From: Bacillus massilinigeriensis
Lineage (GTDB): Bacteria; Bacillota; Bacilli; Bacillales; Cytobacillaceae
Direction of reading: 5' to 3'
NCBI RefSeq assembly: GCF_900117315.1
Contig: NZ_LT630337.1
Location: 1,853,261 to 1,917,260 of the forward strand
Length of the DNA: 64,000 nt
The notes under the pieces are model-generated. The model searched no databases. It was not told where the DNA came from and saw nothing but the letters and a program-made list of their open reading frames with translations. Every line of letters starts with the position of its first letter. Position 1 is the first letter of the stretch. Of the stretch, positions 7,752 to 16,290 are shown one piece after another. The translations under genes were made by a program, and so were the position numbers.

Positions 7752-7814
7752 GAAACATCGGGACGTATCTCGTGTTTCATATGGGTTGAAACACGAGATA
7801 CGTCCCCATGTTTC
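7752..7814. repeat. REP-like hairpin element
   Basis: Arms 7752-7777 and 7789-7814 (GAAACATCGGGACGTATCTC... and its complement) pair over 26 bp with one mismatch around an 11-base loop. There is no T-run. The right flank repeats part of the motif (CCCATGTTTC). Its left 20 bases recur at 6808-6827. The GGGACGT core and palindromic form are like repeats mobilised by IS200-type Y1 transposases; that comparison is from memory. Confidence 0.75.
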
Positions 7815-7916
7815 CCATGTTTCTTCTGTTGTATTCTGAATATTCTATGCAGTTTACAACTGAACTATTTTTAAATTATAATAGCTCTGACATCATATGA
7901 AAGGAAGTAAGGAATC

Positions 7917-8669
7917 ATGCGTTTAAAAGATAAAATCGTGATAATCACCGGTGGTGCTGGTGGCATTGCAACTGGAATGGCTATGGCATTAGCAAAAGAA
8001 GGTGCTATTTTAGCATTAGTTGATATTAATGAAGAAGCTGGAAAAGTATTAGAAGCAAAAATTAGAGAGATTTCTCCTAAATCTATGTTTATGGTTGGGG
8101 ATCTTTTTGATGTAGATAACTTACCAAAAATTATCGAAACAGTTGTTTCAAAGTACGGTAAACTAGATGTATTAATTAATAATGCACATGCATCCAAACA
8201 AAAACCATTTGAAGAAATAACACAAGAAGACTTTGATTTATCATTTGGAACCGGTTTCTACCCTACCTTCTTCTTGATGAAAGCTGCATTTCCTTATTTA
8301 AAAGAAACAGAAGGTACAGTAATTAACTTTGCATCTAACGCTGGATTGTCTGGACAACCAACACAAACTGCTTATGCTGCTGCCAAAGAAGCAATACGAG
8401 CAATTTCTCGTGTCGCTGCTAATGAATGGGGTAAATACAACATCAATGTAAACTTGATTAGTCCAATTGCTAAGAGTCCTGCTGTAGAAAAATGGGCTGA
8501 AGCGTTCCCAGAAATGTACAATGAAAGTCTTTCAAAAATACCTTTAGGTCGCTGGGGCGAGCCAGAAGAGGATATCGGACGCGTTGCTGTCTTCTTAGCT
8601 TCTGAAGACGCTCGATATATTACTGGTCAAACATTTATGGTGGATGGTGGTCAACTCCAATTGCGCTAA
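7917..8669 (+). CDS. short-chain dehydrogenase/reductase (SDR)
   Basis: A classical SDR of 250 residues. It has a cofactor loop TGGAGGIA near residue 11, where the final Gly of TGxxxGxG is replaced by Ala. It also has NNAH (for NNAG), a catalytic Ser in NFASNAGLSG, and YAAAK as YxxxK. The C-terminal FMVDGGQ is typical. It would oxidise or reduce a hydroxyl/keto group with NAD(P)(H); the substrate is unknown. ATG 7917 follows AAGGAAG. It leads a rightward set with a MarR regulator 16 bases later and a second SDR, suggesting a regulated detoxification or redox unit. Confidence 0.88.
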   Translation: MRLKDKIVIITGGAGGIATGMAMALAKEGAILALVDINEEAGKVLEAKIREISPKSMFMVGDLFDVDNLPKIIETVVSKYGKLDVLINNAHASKQKPFEEITQEDFDLSFGTGFYPTFFLMKAAFPYLKETEGTVINFASNAGLSGQPTQTAYAAAKEAIRAISRVAANEWGKYNINVNLISPIAKSPAVEKWAEAFPEMYNESLSKIPLGRWGEPEEDIGRVAVFLASEDARYITGQTFMVDGGQLQLR

Positions 8670-8685
8670 TTTTTAGGAGAAAACA

Positions 8686-9111
8686 ATGAACAAACCAAAA
8701 TTATATGAACTAATCAATATGGTCGAACAGGTAAATAACGCAAGTATTATCCAATATACAGAAGGACTCTCAAAACCAATTGGAATCTCCTCAATAATTA
8801 TATTAAGCGAAATCCGTAAACTTAAAAGGTGCCAACCCATTGAATTATCCAATAAACTTGGATATTCAAAAAGTAGCATTTCTAGTATTACTAATAAATT
8901 ATTGGATGCTGGATATATCGAAGCCTCTGTCGATCAACATGATCGGAGAAAAGTATATCTAAGCTTAACAGCCTCAGGCAACGACATGATACGTGAAGCT
9001 GAACATCTAGGTCAGCAATACTATCAAAATATTTATAGTGCACTAACGGATGATGAATTAATTCAGTATATTGAGATTCAAAAAAAGTTACTGAGAAAGT
9101 TAAAGGAATAG
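8686..9111 (+). CDS. MarR-family transcriptional regulator
   Basis: The 141-residue protein has the MarR winged helix: recognition region LSNKLGYSKSSISSITNKLL (about 65-84), then a wing with DQHDRRKVYLSLTASG (DxRxxxxxLT signature). Helices at both ends provide dimerisation. MarR proteins usually repress adjacent genes and release on binding small phenolic or lipophilic ligands, or on thiol oxidation. It lies between two SDR genes on the same strand, 16 bases after the first, so it probably controls them. ATG 8686 has TTAGGAGAAAAC upstream. Confidence 0.9.
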   Translation: MNKPKLYELINMVEQVNNASIIQYTEGLSKPIGISSIIILSEIRKLKRCQPIELSNKLGYSKSSISSITNKLLDAGYIEASVDQHDRRKVYLSLTASGNDMIREAEHLGQQYYQNIYSALTDDELIQYIEIQKKLLRKLKE

Positions 9112-9148
9112 TCCTGTTCTGCTTAAATTTTAATATGGAGGAGATAAC

Positions 9149-9883
9149 GTGAAACGTTTAGAAAATAAAGTTGCAATCATAACCGGTGCTGCACAAGGTA
9201 TGGGTGCTGCACACGCAAAATTATTTGTGGAACAAGGAGCAAAAGTGGTACTGACAGATTTAAATGAAGAAAAAGGTCAGGCACTAGCGACTGAATTAGG
9301 TGAAAATGCGATTTTTGTAAAACAGAACGTTACAAGTGAAGATGACTGGAATAATGTTCTAGCAGTTGCTGAAGAAAAATTTGGTCAAGTTAATGTATTA
9401 GTAAATAATGCTGGGATCACGATGGCCAAAAGTATCCTAGATATTTCGGTAGAAGAATACCGTCGTATTGTAGACATTAACCAAACTTCAGTATTTATAG
9501 GCATAAAAACTGTTGCTCCATCAATGATTAAATCTGGTGGCGGATCAATCGTAAATATTTCTTCCATGAACGGATTAGTTGCAGGTGCCGTTGGTTATAC
9601 AGATACAAAATTTGCTGTACGTGGTTTAACAAAAGCTGCTGCTATGAATTTAGCACCTATGGGTATTCGCGTGAACTCTGTACACCCGGGTGTCATCGCT
9701 ACTCCAATGGTTGTACAAGAAGATACAAAAGCTGCAGTAGAAGCATTTTCTGCGCATATCCCATTAAAACGTGTAGCACAACCAGAAGAGGTCTCAAACT
9801 TAGTATTATTCTTAGCTTCAGATGAATCTAGCTATTCAACTGGCTCTGAATTTATAATTGATGGTGGATTAACTGCTCAATAG
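9149..9883 (+). CDS. SDR family oxidoreductase (hydroxysteroid/cyclopentanol dehydrogenase-like)
   Basis: The 244-residue SDR has a complete TGAAQGMG cofactor motif, NNAG, IVNISSMNG (Ser) and YTDTK (YxxxK). The C-terminus FIIDGGLTAQ is classical. Asp after the second strand (VVLTDLNEE) suggests NAD preference. The overall pattern resembles 3-alpha/20-beta-hydroxysteroid and cyclopentanol dehydrogenases, but the substrate is not determined. The start is GTG 9149 behind TGGAGGAG. It is the last gene of the SDR-MarR-SDR unit, ended by the hairpin at 9963. Confidence 0.88.
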   Translation: MKRLENKVAIITGAAQGMGAAHAKLFVEQGAKVVLTDLNEEKGQALATELGENAIFVKQNVTSEDDWNNVLAVAEEKFGQVNVLVNNAGITMAKSILDISVEEYRRIVDINQTSVFIGIKTVAPSMIKSGGGSIVNISSMNGLVAGAVGYTDTKFAVRGLTKAAAMNLAPMGIRVNSVHPGVIATPMVVQEDTKAAVEAFSAHIPLKRVAQPEEVSNLVLFLASDESSYSTGSEFIIDGGLTAQ

Positions 9884-9962
9884 AATTACTTTTATTAGTA
9901 ATAAAATACAATAATCCGAATGATTTAACCGAAATTAGCAAGAGGACTGTTAACAAAAATCA

Positions 9963-10007
9963 AAAGCCTGAGTCCCTTAAAATTCAGTGGACACAGGCCT
10001 TTTTTTA
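9963..10007 (+). terminator. terminator of the SDR-MarR-SDR unit
   Basis: AAAGCCTGAGTCC pairs with GGACACAGGCCTTT with one mismatch and an unpaired base, followed by a T7 run. Confidence 0.8.
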
Positions 10008-10044
10008 TTATTCCGATTGTTTCTTTTATCTAGCGAATACGATT

Positions 10045-10071
10045 AAAAAAACGCCACAATCATGTGGCGTT
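10045..10071 (-). terminator. terminator of tRNA-Val transcript
   Basis: On the minus strand AACGCCAC (10071-10064) pairs with GTGGCGTT (10057-10050), followed by a T-run (A-run at 10045-10051 on plus). It lies about 50 bases past the tRNA 3' end. Confidence 0.85.
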
Positions 10072-10119
10072 CTGGAGAAGCCCTTGTTCCGAAGGGTTTC
10101 CTACGGGTTTGGCACCCAA

Positions 10120-10192
10120 TGATTCCGACTGGTCTCGAACCAGCGACCTCTACCCTGTCAAGGTAGCGCTCTCCCAGCTGAGCTACGGAATC
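10120..10192 (-). tRNA. tRNA-Val (anticodon GAC)
   Basis: The minus strand folds as a complete cloverleaf: acceptor GATTCCG/CGGAATC, D-arm GCTC..GAGC, anticodon stem CTACC/GGTAG with loop TTGACAG (anticodon GAC, Val), and T-loop GGTTCGAGACC with stem CTGG/CCAG. Discriminator A is present and CCA is not encoded. It is a single tRNA with its own promoter (10223-10251) and terminator (10045-10071). Its 3' end faces the accessory zone. Confidence 0.95.
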
Positions 10193-10222
10193 GCAATATA
10201 TCTTCAGGTGAAGACATTATAA

Positions 10223-10251
10223 AATATACTATTTTTCACTAAAACTGTCAA
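10223..10251 (-). promoter_or_regulatory. sigma-A-type promoter for tRNA-Val
   Basis: Minus strand TTGACA (10251-10246), 17 bases, TATATT (10228-10223). The expected start is about 10216, 24 bases before the tRNA. The -35 box begins eight bases beyond the ABC permease stop codon. Confidence 0.75.
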
Positions 10252-10258
10252 CCCCCTC

Positions 10259-10963
10259 CTATCGTTCCTTCCGCAGGTAAAACCAGATTAAGAGCATTCC
10301 ACCCATCAATCCATAGCCTACGACAAGAGCTTGATTAAGCCAAAATTCATGACCTACATCAACGACATCTCCAATACTTAAATGAGAAATCACCGAAATA
10401 ACGGGAGGGAATACCCAAAGCACCGCCTTCATCCAAACGGTCAATTCTACCAAAGATTCATAGGCGAGTGAGATTACCAAAACCAGAACCGCACTAAGCC
10501 AGGCGTATTTTTTAGTAGCAAATCTTGTCGCTGAAAACAAGGTACCTACCAGCATTCCAAAGAGGCCAAGGATCAAATGACTATTGAGAGACAACCCATA
10601 ATGAACTCCACTCAAACTCCCCTTAAAGTTTCCCATTATAATAGGATAGAACTCAGCAAACAAGAATAGCGGCAACCAAATAATCGCGCACGTTATCCAT
10701 TTTCCAACCAAATATTTCAGCTTTGTCCCTAGGTTAGCGTACAATATATGCTTTTCACTTTCTTCCTCTAGTGAGAAAATTGTCATTGCTACCCATGCCA
10801 TCGTTAAATACAATGCAATGCTCGAGACGGCATAGCTGCTTAATATTTCGACATTTTTGTAGGCATACAAAATAAACACCCAGGCCAAAAATATCGTTAC
10901 AGGAGGAATGATCTTCAGAGAACGAAGATAGCTTTTTAACTGATACTTAATAAATGCTCTCAT
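10259..10963 (-). CDS. ABC transporter permease
   Basis: The 234-residue protein has six hydrophobic segments with short loops, as in ABC-2-type exporter permeases. No solute-binding protein is present, so export or immunity is more likely than uptake. ATG 10963 overlaps the ATPase stop by one base (TGATG), so the two are translationally coupled. A GTG at 10972 is also in frame but precedes the coupling point. The substrate cannot be read; this two-gene architecture is common for lipid, peptide or antibiotic export. Confidence 0.8.
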   Translation of the reverse strand: MRAFIKYQLKSYLRSLKIIPPVTIFLAWVFILYAYKNVEILSSYAVSSIALYLTMAWVAMTIFSLEEESEKHILYANLGTKLKYLVGKWITCAIIWLPLFLFAEFYPIIMGNFKGSLSGVHYGLSLNSHLILGLFGMLVGTLFSATRFATKKYAWLSAVLVLVISLAYESLVELTVWMKAVLWVFPPVISVISHLSIGDVVDVGHEFWLNQALVVGYGLMGGMLLIWFYLRKER

Positions 10964-11790
10964 CACAACCACTCCTCCCTTACTTCCAATATGGATGCAT
11001 TTTTTAATAACAATTCCTTCAAAACCAAATCGCTATCCTTTTCCTTTACTGTGATTACTGCAACACTATCATTTTCAATTTGGCAATCTATCACACCAGT
11101 AATCTTCTCTATACCCTGTTTGCTAGGGACTCTCGATCTAATTACCCTAATCAATTCTCTTTTTACCACTCGCTCATTTGCGATAATCCTACCATTACTT
11201 AACTCTATTTTTCTATTTGCAATGGTTTCAACTAGAAAGGCTTCGTGGGAGGTAAATATAATTGTTTTTTCCTTTTTTATTTGTTGAATTTGGTTTATCA
11301 ATACATGCTGTGAGACTTCATCAAGTCCGGATAACGGCTCATCTAATAAAATCACATCTGCTTTCATTAGCAGCGACTGAATGACTCCTACCTTTTGCTT
11401 CGTCCCTTTGGATAGCTTTTTTAGAGGAGTATCCAAATAGCCTTCAATTCCAAAGGCATGCGCCCAATACGTCATTTCTATAGACAATTCTTCTTTTTTT
11501 CGGCCGCTCATTTCCCCAAGCAAGAGCAAATATTCATTCATTTTAAACCGGATATTCTCGGGGAAATGCTCCGGTACATAGCTAATCCTTTTAGGCGACC
11601 TGATAACCTTTCCACTACTTGGCTCATAAATCCCAGCAATTAGTTTTAACAAGCTACTTTTCCCTGATCCATTTTGTCCGGTAATCGCCACTACTTCACC
11701 ATTTGTAAGGTTAATATCGATACCCTCTAATATTTTTAGTCCTTCAATAACCTTGCTTGCGTTTTGGGCTTCAAAAATGACTTTACTCAC
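10963..11790 (-). CDS. ABC transporter ATP-binding protein
   Basis: The 275-residue ATPase has Walker A GQNGSGKSSLL, a signature-like LKKLSKGTKQKVG and Walker B ADVILLDEPLSGLDE. The H-loop is TSHEA. The LSKGTKQKV form is typical of ABC-2 export ATPases. I place the start at GTG 11790, ten bases after GGAGG; an ATG at 11847 in frame lacks a ribosome site. About 60 residues after the nucleotide-binding core form an accessory C-terminal domain. It is coupled to the permease at 10259-10963. Confidence 0.88.
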   Translation of the reverse strand: MSKVIFEAQNASKVIEGLKILEGIDINLTNGEVVAITGQNGSGKSSLLKLIAGIYEPSSGKVIRSPKRISYVPEHFPENIRFKMNEYLLLLGEMSGRKKEELSIEMTYWAHAFGIEGYLDTPLKKLSKGTKQKVGVIQSLLMKADVILLDEPLSGLDEVSQHVLINQIQQIKKEKTIIFTSHEAFLVETIANRKIELSNGRIIANERVVKRELIRVIRSRVPSKQGIEKITGVIDCQIENDSVAVITVKEKDSDLVLKELLLKNASILEVREEWL

Positions 11791-11936
11791 TGGCACACCC
11801 CCTCCAACCTCCACAAGTTTTATAACAAAGAAAAGTCTACTGATCATTCATTAATAATTTCGCTTTTCATCTCAAATGCTTCCAATTTTAGGCTATCATA
11901 TCTATCTATTTAAAAAAAGTATCAAGAAATAGATTT

Positions 11937-12100
11937 GATGAAGGAAGGACATTATTCTTGTTTTCTATCAAGATTTGGTCCTTCATCAACCGGATGAAAG
12001 ACTCTTTTTCTGCTTTCCAGCAAGATTTGGTCATTCATCGACCAGAAGAATGATATTTTTCCTGCTTTTATCCACCAAGATTCGCCTTTCATCATCCTCA
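11937..12100. repeat. 52-bp tandem repeat, locus 1
   Basis: About three diverged units begin at 11937, 11993, 12045 and (partly) 12097. They contain GATGAAAGACTCTTTTTC...CAAGATTTGG...CTTCATC. The same 51-52-base unit occurs six times at 18941-19250. Each unit contains CTTCAT near ATGAAAG, which can form a small hairpin. No coding frame is supported. Confidence 0.75.
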
Positions 12101-12252
12101 TAAAAGAAATTCCCCCTACTTCCTCCACAAGAATGCCTCTAATAAACCATAAAAGCACCTTCCCGTTAGAAAAAAGAACAGTTGTTCCTGTTTTCTATTG
12201 CAAAGAGAACACTCGTTCGGTTATAATAACCATAAAAGGAGGTGTGCATCGG

Positions 12253-12474
12253 ATGAATTCTTTGCTAAAACGCTCAATGGAAGAAAATTTTCCGCTTGAA
12301 ATGATTTATCTATCAACAAGGGGGCAAATTTCCCAAAGAAAAGTATGGATTAAAGAGATCAAAGAAAACTACGTGCGGGCTTATTGCTCATTAAGAGGTC
12401 AAACAAGAATTTTCCGAATCGATCATATCCTCTCTCTTATGCCTATGAAAGGATATAGAAAGAGAATCAGCTAA
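12253..12474 (+). CDS. small WYL-domain-like protein
   Basis: The start is ATG 12253, because AAAGGAGGTG precedes it. The 73-residue product lacks a DNA-binding domain and consists mainly of a compact beta-rich fold: LEMIYLSTRGQISQRKVWI, then VRAYCSLRGQTRIFRIDHIL. The phrase AYC-LRGQ-R-FRIDHI is close to the end of WYL domains, which bind nucleotides or nucleic acids and act in transcription regulators. A free-standing small WYL module is unusual but seen in Bacillaceae. It is monocistronic between the 52-bp repeats and the TRAP operon. Confidence 0.65.
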   Translation: MNSLLKRSMEENFPLEMIYLSTRGQISQRKVWIKEIKENYVRAYCSLRGQTRIFRIDHILSLMPMKGYRKRIS

Positions 12475-12496
12475 GCATTCACCTTCTCTCGAACAA

Positions 12497-12519
12497 AAAA
12501 GCCCTCACTCTGGAGGACT
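12497..12519 (-). terminator. terminator of the TRAP operon
   Basis: Minus strand AGTCCTC...GAGGGCT (one G-U pair) followed by T6. It lies just after the stop codon at 12524. Confidence 0.75.
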
Positions 12520-12523
12520 ATGA

Positions 12524-14485
12524 TTATACATTTTTCATCGTCTTTATTTTTCCATTTCCCTTATACCACTTTTGTAGCCCAAGAAGTACTGCAAATGTAA
12601 TTAGCCCCAACATATCGCTTATTTTCTCTGGATAAATAAGACATAAGCCTGTGGCCAATGCAAATAGTCTTTCAATCCAATGCATTTGCCGATACCAGAA
12701 TCCAATTACCCCGGCACTAATGGCAAGCATTCCAATAAAGGCAGAAATCACAACCCATATTAGATAGGTCCACGTTGTATCAATCATTAACAATTCCGGG
12801 GATAGAACAAACATGTATGGAATGATAAACGCAGATATTGCAAGCTTTGATGATTCGACACCCGTTCGAAAAGGCTCTCCACCTGAAACAGCAGCTGCTG
12901 CAAAGGCTGCCAATGCAACAGGAGGCGTAATGTCTGCAATAATTCCAAAATAAAATACAAAAAGGTGAGCAGAAAGATCAGGTATACCTAAAAGAATAAT
13001 GGCAGGAGCTGCAATTGTTGATGTAATAACATAGTTTGCTGTTGTCGGGGAGCCCATTCCAATAATCAAAGAGGTAATCATTGTTAAAAACAAGGTTGGA
13101 ATCAATGCCCCACCTGATAAATCTAACAGCCCATTCGCTAATTTCAAACCAAGACCTGTTTTTGTGACTACTCCTACAATAATTCCAGCCGCTGCAGTGG
13201 CCGCTGCGACACCTAATGCAGATCTTGCACCTTCAATTAATGCATCGACAATTCCTTTAAAGCCAATCCATGTATCTTTTCTAAAGGCACTTACTACAAT
13301 GGTAATGACTATCGACCAAAGGGCCGCACGGATTACGCTCATTCCAGACATCATCAATAGAATAATAGCTATAATTGGAACCAATAAATATAGCTTTTGA
13401 AAAACCTCTTTCCGATTCGGCATTTCCTCCTTTGTTAAACCGCGGAGTCCAATGCGCTTTGCTTCAAAATGAGTCATCATCCATATCCCAGCAAAAAATA
13501 AGATTGCTGGGATAGCAGCAGCCTTAGCAATATCCCAATAAGAGATTCCTCCACCAATAAACTCAACCATTAAGAAGGCAGCTGCTCCCATAACCGGTGG
13601 CATCAATTGTCCACCTGTTGACGAAGAGGCCTCAACGGCTCCAGCGAATTCTTTTTTGTACCCAAGGTTTTTCATCATCGGAATGGTAAAGGCTCCTGAA
13701 GTAACTACATTAGCGACAGAGCTACCACTGATTGTCCCCTGTAATGCACTGGAAAAAACCGCAACCTTTGCAGGACCGCCAACACTTCTACCAGCTATAG
13801 CTATGGAAAGATCGTTAAAGTACTGTCCCACACCGGTATGATTAAGAAAAGCACCAAAGAGGAGAAATAAAAATATAAAGGTAGACGACACTCCAATAGG
13901 TGTCCCTAAAATTCCCTCAGTCGTGTAAAACATCGTTTGGACTAGTCGGTCTAGCTCTAACCCCCGGTGAGCTATGAACCCTGGCATATATGGTCCAAAC
14001 ATTGCATAAGCCATAAAAATGAGCGCGATAATTGTAATAGGAAGCCCTACTGTCCGTCGTGTAGCCTCCAATACTAATAGAATGGCTGCCAATCCTATAT
14101 AAAAATCTAAATCGGTCAGATTTCCAATTCTGGAAACTAAATCATCCATCATCAATGGCCAATAAGCTCCAACTACTATTGAAATGATAGCAAGAACCAC
14201 ATCAAACCAAGAAACCTTATGTTCCCTTCCCCTGTTCCTTTTACGTGCAGGAAATAATAGAAAAATAAGTGCTAGGGCAAATCCTAAATGAATCGATCGC
14301 TGAAGCTGAGCAGTCAATACACCAAACACTCCGGTATAAACTTGAAATAAAGAGAAGGCTAATAATCCAATGAGAGCAATCCAACCAAAAAGGCCTTTAA
14401 GCCTTCTTGTTCCAGCCTCTGGGTCATATTTCTCCATCAATTCCTGCTGTTCTTTCTCTGTCAGGGCTTGTTCAAAATGATTCAA
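12524..14485 (-). CDS. TAXI-type TRAP transporter fused permease (DctQM)
   Basis: A 653-residue, very hydrophobic protein of the fused small-plus-large TRAP permease type. About four N-terminal spans correspond to DctQ, then the large DctM-like domain follows with typical phrases GGQLMPPVMGAAAFLMVEF, GMGSPTTANYVITSTIAAP and DITPPVALAAFAAAAVSGGE. It drives secondary, ion-coupled uptake of an organic anion delivered by the binding protein encoded upstream. The start is TTG 14485 behind AAAGGAGTG, overlapping the DUF1850 gene by 14 bases. The ligand is unknown; glutamate and C4/C5 acids are known for relatives. Confidence 0.93.
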   Translation of the reverse strand: MNHFEQALTEKEQQELMEKYDPEAGTRRLKGLFGWIALIGLLAFSLFQVYTGVFGVLTAQLQRSIHLGFALALIFLLFPARKRNRGREHKVSWFDVVLAIISIVVGAYWPLMMDDLVSRIGNLTDLDFYIGLAAILLVLEATRRTVGLPITIIALIFMAYAMFGPYMPGFIAHRGLELDRLVQTMFYTTEGILGTPIGVSSTFIFLFLLFGAFLNHTGVGQYFNDLSIAIAGRSVGGPAKVAVFSSALQGTISGSSVANVVTSGAFTIPMMKNLGYKKEFAGAVEASSSTGGQLMPPVMGAAAFLMVEFIGGGISYWDIAKAAAIPAILFFAGIWMMTHFEAKRIGLRGLTKEEMPNRKEVFQKLYLLVPIIAIILLMMSGMSVIRAALWSIVITIVVSAFRKDTWIGFKGIVDALIEGARSALGVAAATAAAGIIVGVVTKTGLGLKLANGLLDLSGGALIPTLFLTMITSLIIGMGSPTTANYVITSTIAAPAIILLGIPDLSAHLFVFYFGIIADITPPVALAAFAAAAVSGGEPFRTGVESSKLAISAFIIPYMFVLSPELLMIDTTWTYLIWVVISAFIGMLAISAGVIGFWYRQMHWIERLFALATGLCLIYPEKISDMLGLITFAVLLGLQKWYKGNGKIKTMKNV

Positions 14486-15002
14486 GGATATTCACTCCTT
14501 TCCACTGCTGAAAGAAACTCAATTTTTGGATTTCTACACGAACTAATGTCCCCGGCTCAATAAATTGGGACAATGGATATTCCTTGTTGTTAAAAATGAC
14601 GCGATGATTTGCTCGAACCTGTCCAATCCGCAAATCAAAGAATGGGAAGATTCGTTTCATATTTTTGATAAAATATTTGCCATCTATCTGTTCAAAGGTT
14701 TCTCCTTGTCCAGCATCAGAGGGCATGCCTATCGCAAAATCCTCATACATCAATTCATATTGCTGAATTTGATTCTGATTTATGATTTTGTAGCTTTCGA
14801 CAACATCTGTTAAATGGATGGAATGAGTGTATTTGATTTGAAATTTTGTTTCGTCTTTTAGTGGAATATAAGCTGGCTTTGCATTTGACTGTTTTGGTTG
14901 GAATACTAGTGTCTTTTGGAATGGATTTGTTATGAATAAATAGATGACAATGACTACGGAGATGAGTAATATGATGATTTGGTAGAATTTTAGCCTCTTC
15001 AT
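14472..15002 (-). CDS. DUF1850 protein of TAXI-TRAP operon
   Basis: The 176-residue protein has one N-terminal membrane segment (IIILLISVVIVIYLFI), then an extracellular domain with the DUF1850 signature FQIKYTHSIHLTDVVESYKI. DUF1850 genes characteristically sit between TAXI binding protein and fused permease, exactly as here. Their function is unknown; an accessory or coupling role is inferred from context. The start ATG 15002 has AGGAGGGAAA upstream. A hairpin in the 104-base gap before it could set its expression below that of the binding protein. Confidence 0.88.
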   Translation of the reverse strand: MKRLKFYQIIILLISVVIVIYLFITNPFQKTLVFQPKQSNAKPAYIPLKDETKFQIKYTHSIHLTDVVESYKIINQNQIQQYELMYEDFAIGMPSDAGQGETFEQIDGKYFIKNMKRIFPFFDLRIGQVRANHRVIFNNKEYPLSQFIEPGTLVRVEIQKLSFFQQWKGVNILESF

Positions 15003-15044
15003 TTTCCCTCCTAAGATGAGCTTTTCATGCGACTTCTGAAAGTT

Positions 15045-15076
15045 AAAAATGCGACCGACTATAAATCAGCCGGTCG
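15045..15076 (-). terminator. intra-operon attenuator/leaky terminator
   Basis: Minus strand CGACCG (15076-15071) pairs with CGGTCG (15057-15052), followed by CATTTTT. It lies between the binding-protein gene and the rest of its operon. Such a hairpin commonly raises binding protein over permease. Confidence 0.7.
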
Positions 15077-15106
15077 ACACTTGCAAGTTCTATTGGATAT
15101 ATCTTA

Positions 15107-16102
15107 TTACTGGGCCTTTACCCCTTTTTCATCAAAGTATTTTTGTGCACCTGGATGGACGTCAATTCCCACACCATTTAATGCATTTTCAACCTTAATT
15201 AGTTTCCCTTTCGCATGGGTTACTTTATCTAGATTTTCAAAAATCGCTTTTGTAATATCGTAAACAACCTGGTCTGAGAGATCGCTTTTTGCCACTAACA
15301 TAGCTTGCACAGCAACGGTTGGCACAGCTTCCTTCAAACCATAGGTTCCAGATGCAACCTCATCCTTCACGTAGTAAGGGTATTTCGCGATAAGCGCATC
15401 GATTTTATCCTGTTCGATAGGGATGATGACAATATCTTCTGTTGCTGATAAGCTTTCAACAGCGCCTGTTGGAGTACCTGCTGTTACAAATGCAGCATCA
15501 ATTGTGCCATCCTGAATTCCTTGTGTTGATTCATCAAAGGATAAATCTTGTTTCTTAATATCATCAAAGGTCATACCATGGACCTCGAGAATTTGTTCTG
15601 CATTCGGATTTGTTCCGGAACCTGGAGCTCCAACCGATACCTTTTTACCTTTTAAATCCTCAACAGATTTAATCCCAGTCTTTTTCGTTGTTACGATTTG
15701 TATCGTTTCAGGATATAAAGTGGCAATTGCCTTCACATTATCAACTTTATTCCCTTCAAACATCAATTTTCCTTCCGTTGCATATGAGGCAATATCTGTT
15801 TGTGAAAAGGCAATTTCCCCATCACCCTTTTTAATGGTTGTCATATTTTCAGCAGATGCTCCGGTCGTTTCAGCATTAGCATCAATACCTGTTTCATCTT
15901 TAATAATTTCCGCAAACGATCCACCTAAAGGATAATAGGTTCCACCTGTTCCACCTGTAAGAATACTAATAAATTTCGGCTTGTCCTTAGTTTCACTACC
16001 CTTCGAATCCTCACCCTTTTCCTTGCCTCCACAGGCTGCAAGAATCATAGACAAGGCCAGAAGCATGACCATACTAAGAAGAAGACTTTTTCTTTTCATC
16101 AA
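15107..16102 (-). CDS. TAXI family TRAP transporter solute-binding lipoprotein
   Basis: The 331-residue precursor has a lipoprotein signal peptide with lipobox LAAC (Cys about 24). The TAXI domain follows: FISILTGGTGGTYYPLGGSF, TGASAENM, QTDIASYA, KKVSVGAPGSGT. It captures an organic ligand outside the membrane and hands it to the fused permease. It is first in the operon (binding protein, DUF1850, permease). The start could be either of two ATG codons at 16102/16099 behind GGGGGGAAAG. The specific ligand cannot be inferred. Confidence 0.93.
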   Translation of the reverse strand: MMKRKSLLLSMVMLLALSMILAACGGKEKGEDSKGSETKDKPKFISILTGGTGGTYYPLGGSFAEIIKDETGIDANAETTGASAENMTTIKKGDGEIAFSQTDIASYATEGKLMFEGNKVDNVKAIATLYPETIQIVTTKKTGIKSVEDLKGKKVSVGAPGSGTNPNAEQILEVHGMTFDDIKKQDLSFDESTQGIQDGTIDAAFVTAGTPTGAVESLSATEDIVIIPIEQDKIDALIAKYPYYVKDEVASGTYGLKEAVPTVAVQAMLVAKSDLSDQVVYDITKAIFENLDKVTHAKGKLIKVENALNGVGIDVHPGAQKYFDEKGVKAQ

Positions 16103-16290
16103 AATCTTTCCCCCCTACTCTTTTCTCTTCTCGTATTTATACTTATTATGAAAGTTTCCGAAACTTGTCAATTTAGGAAAATTCGTGACTTTAGACCTAG
16201 TTTCTTTTGATTGTTGAATAAAGAATTGGGAAGGGGGGCATTTCGTGTGCTTAGGTTTGTTAATTTAAAATCAATATGTAATAAAACCTA

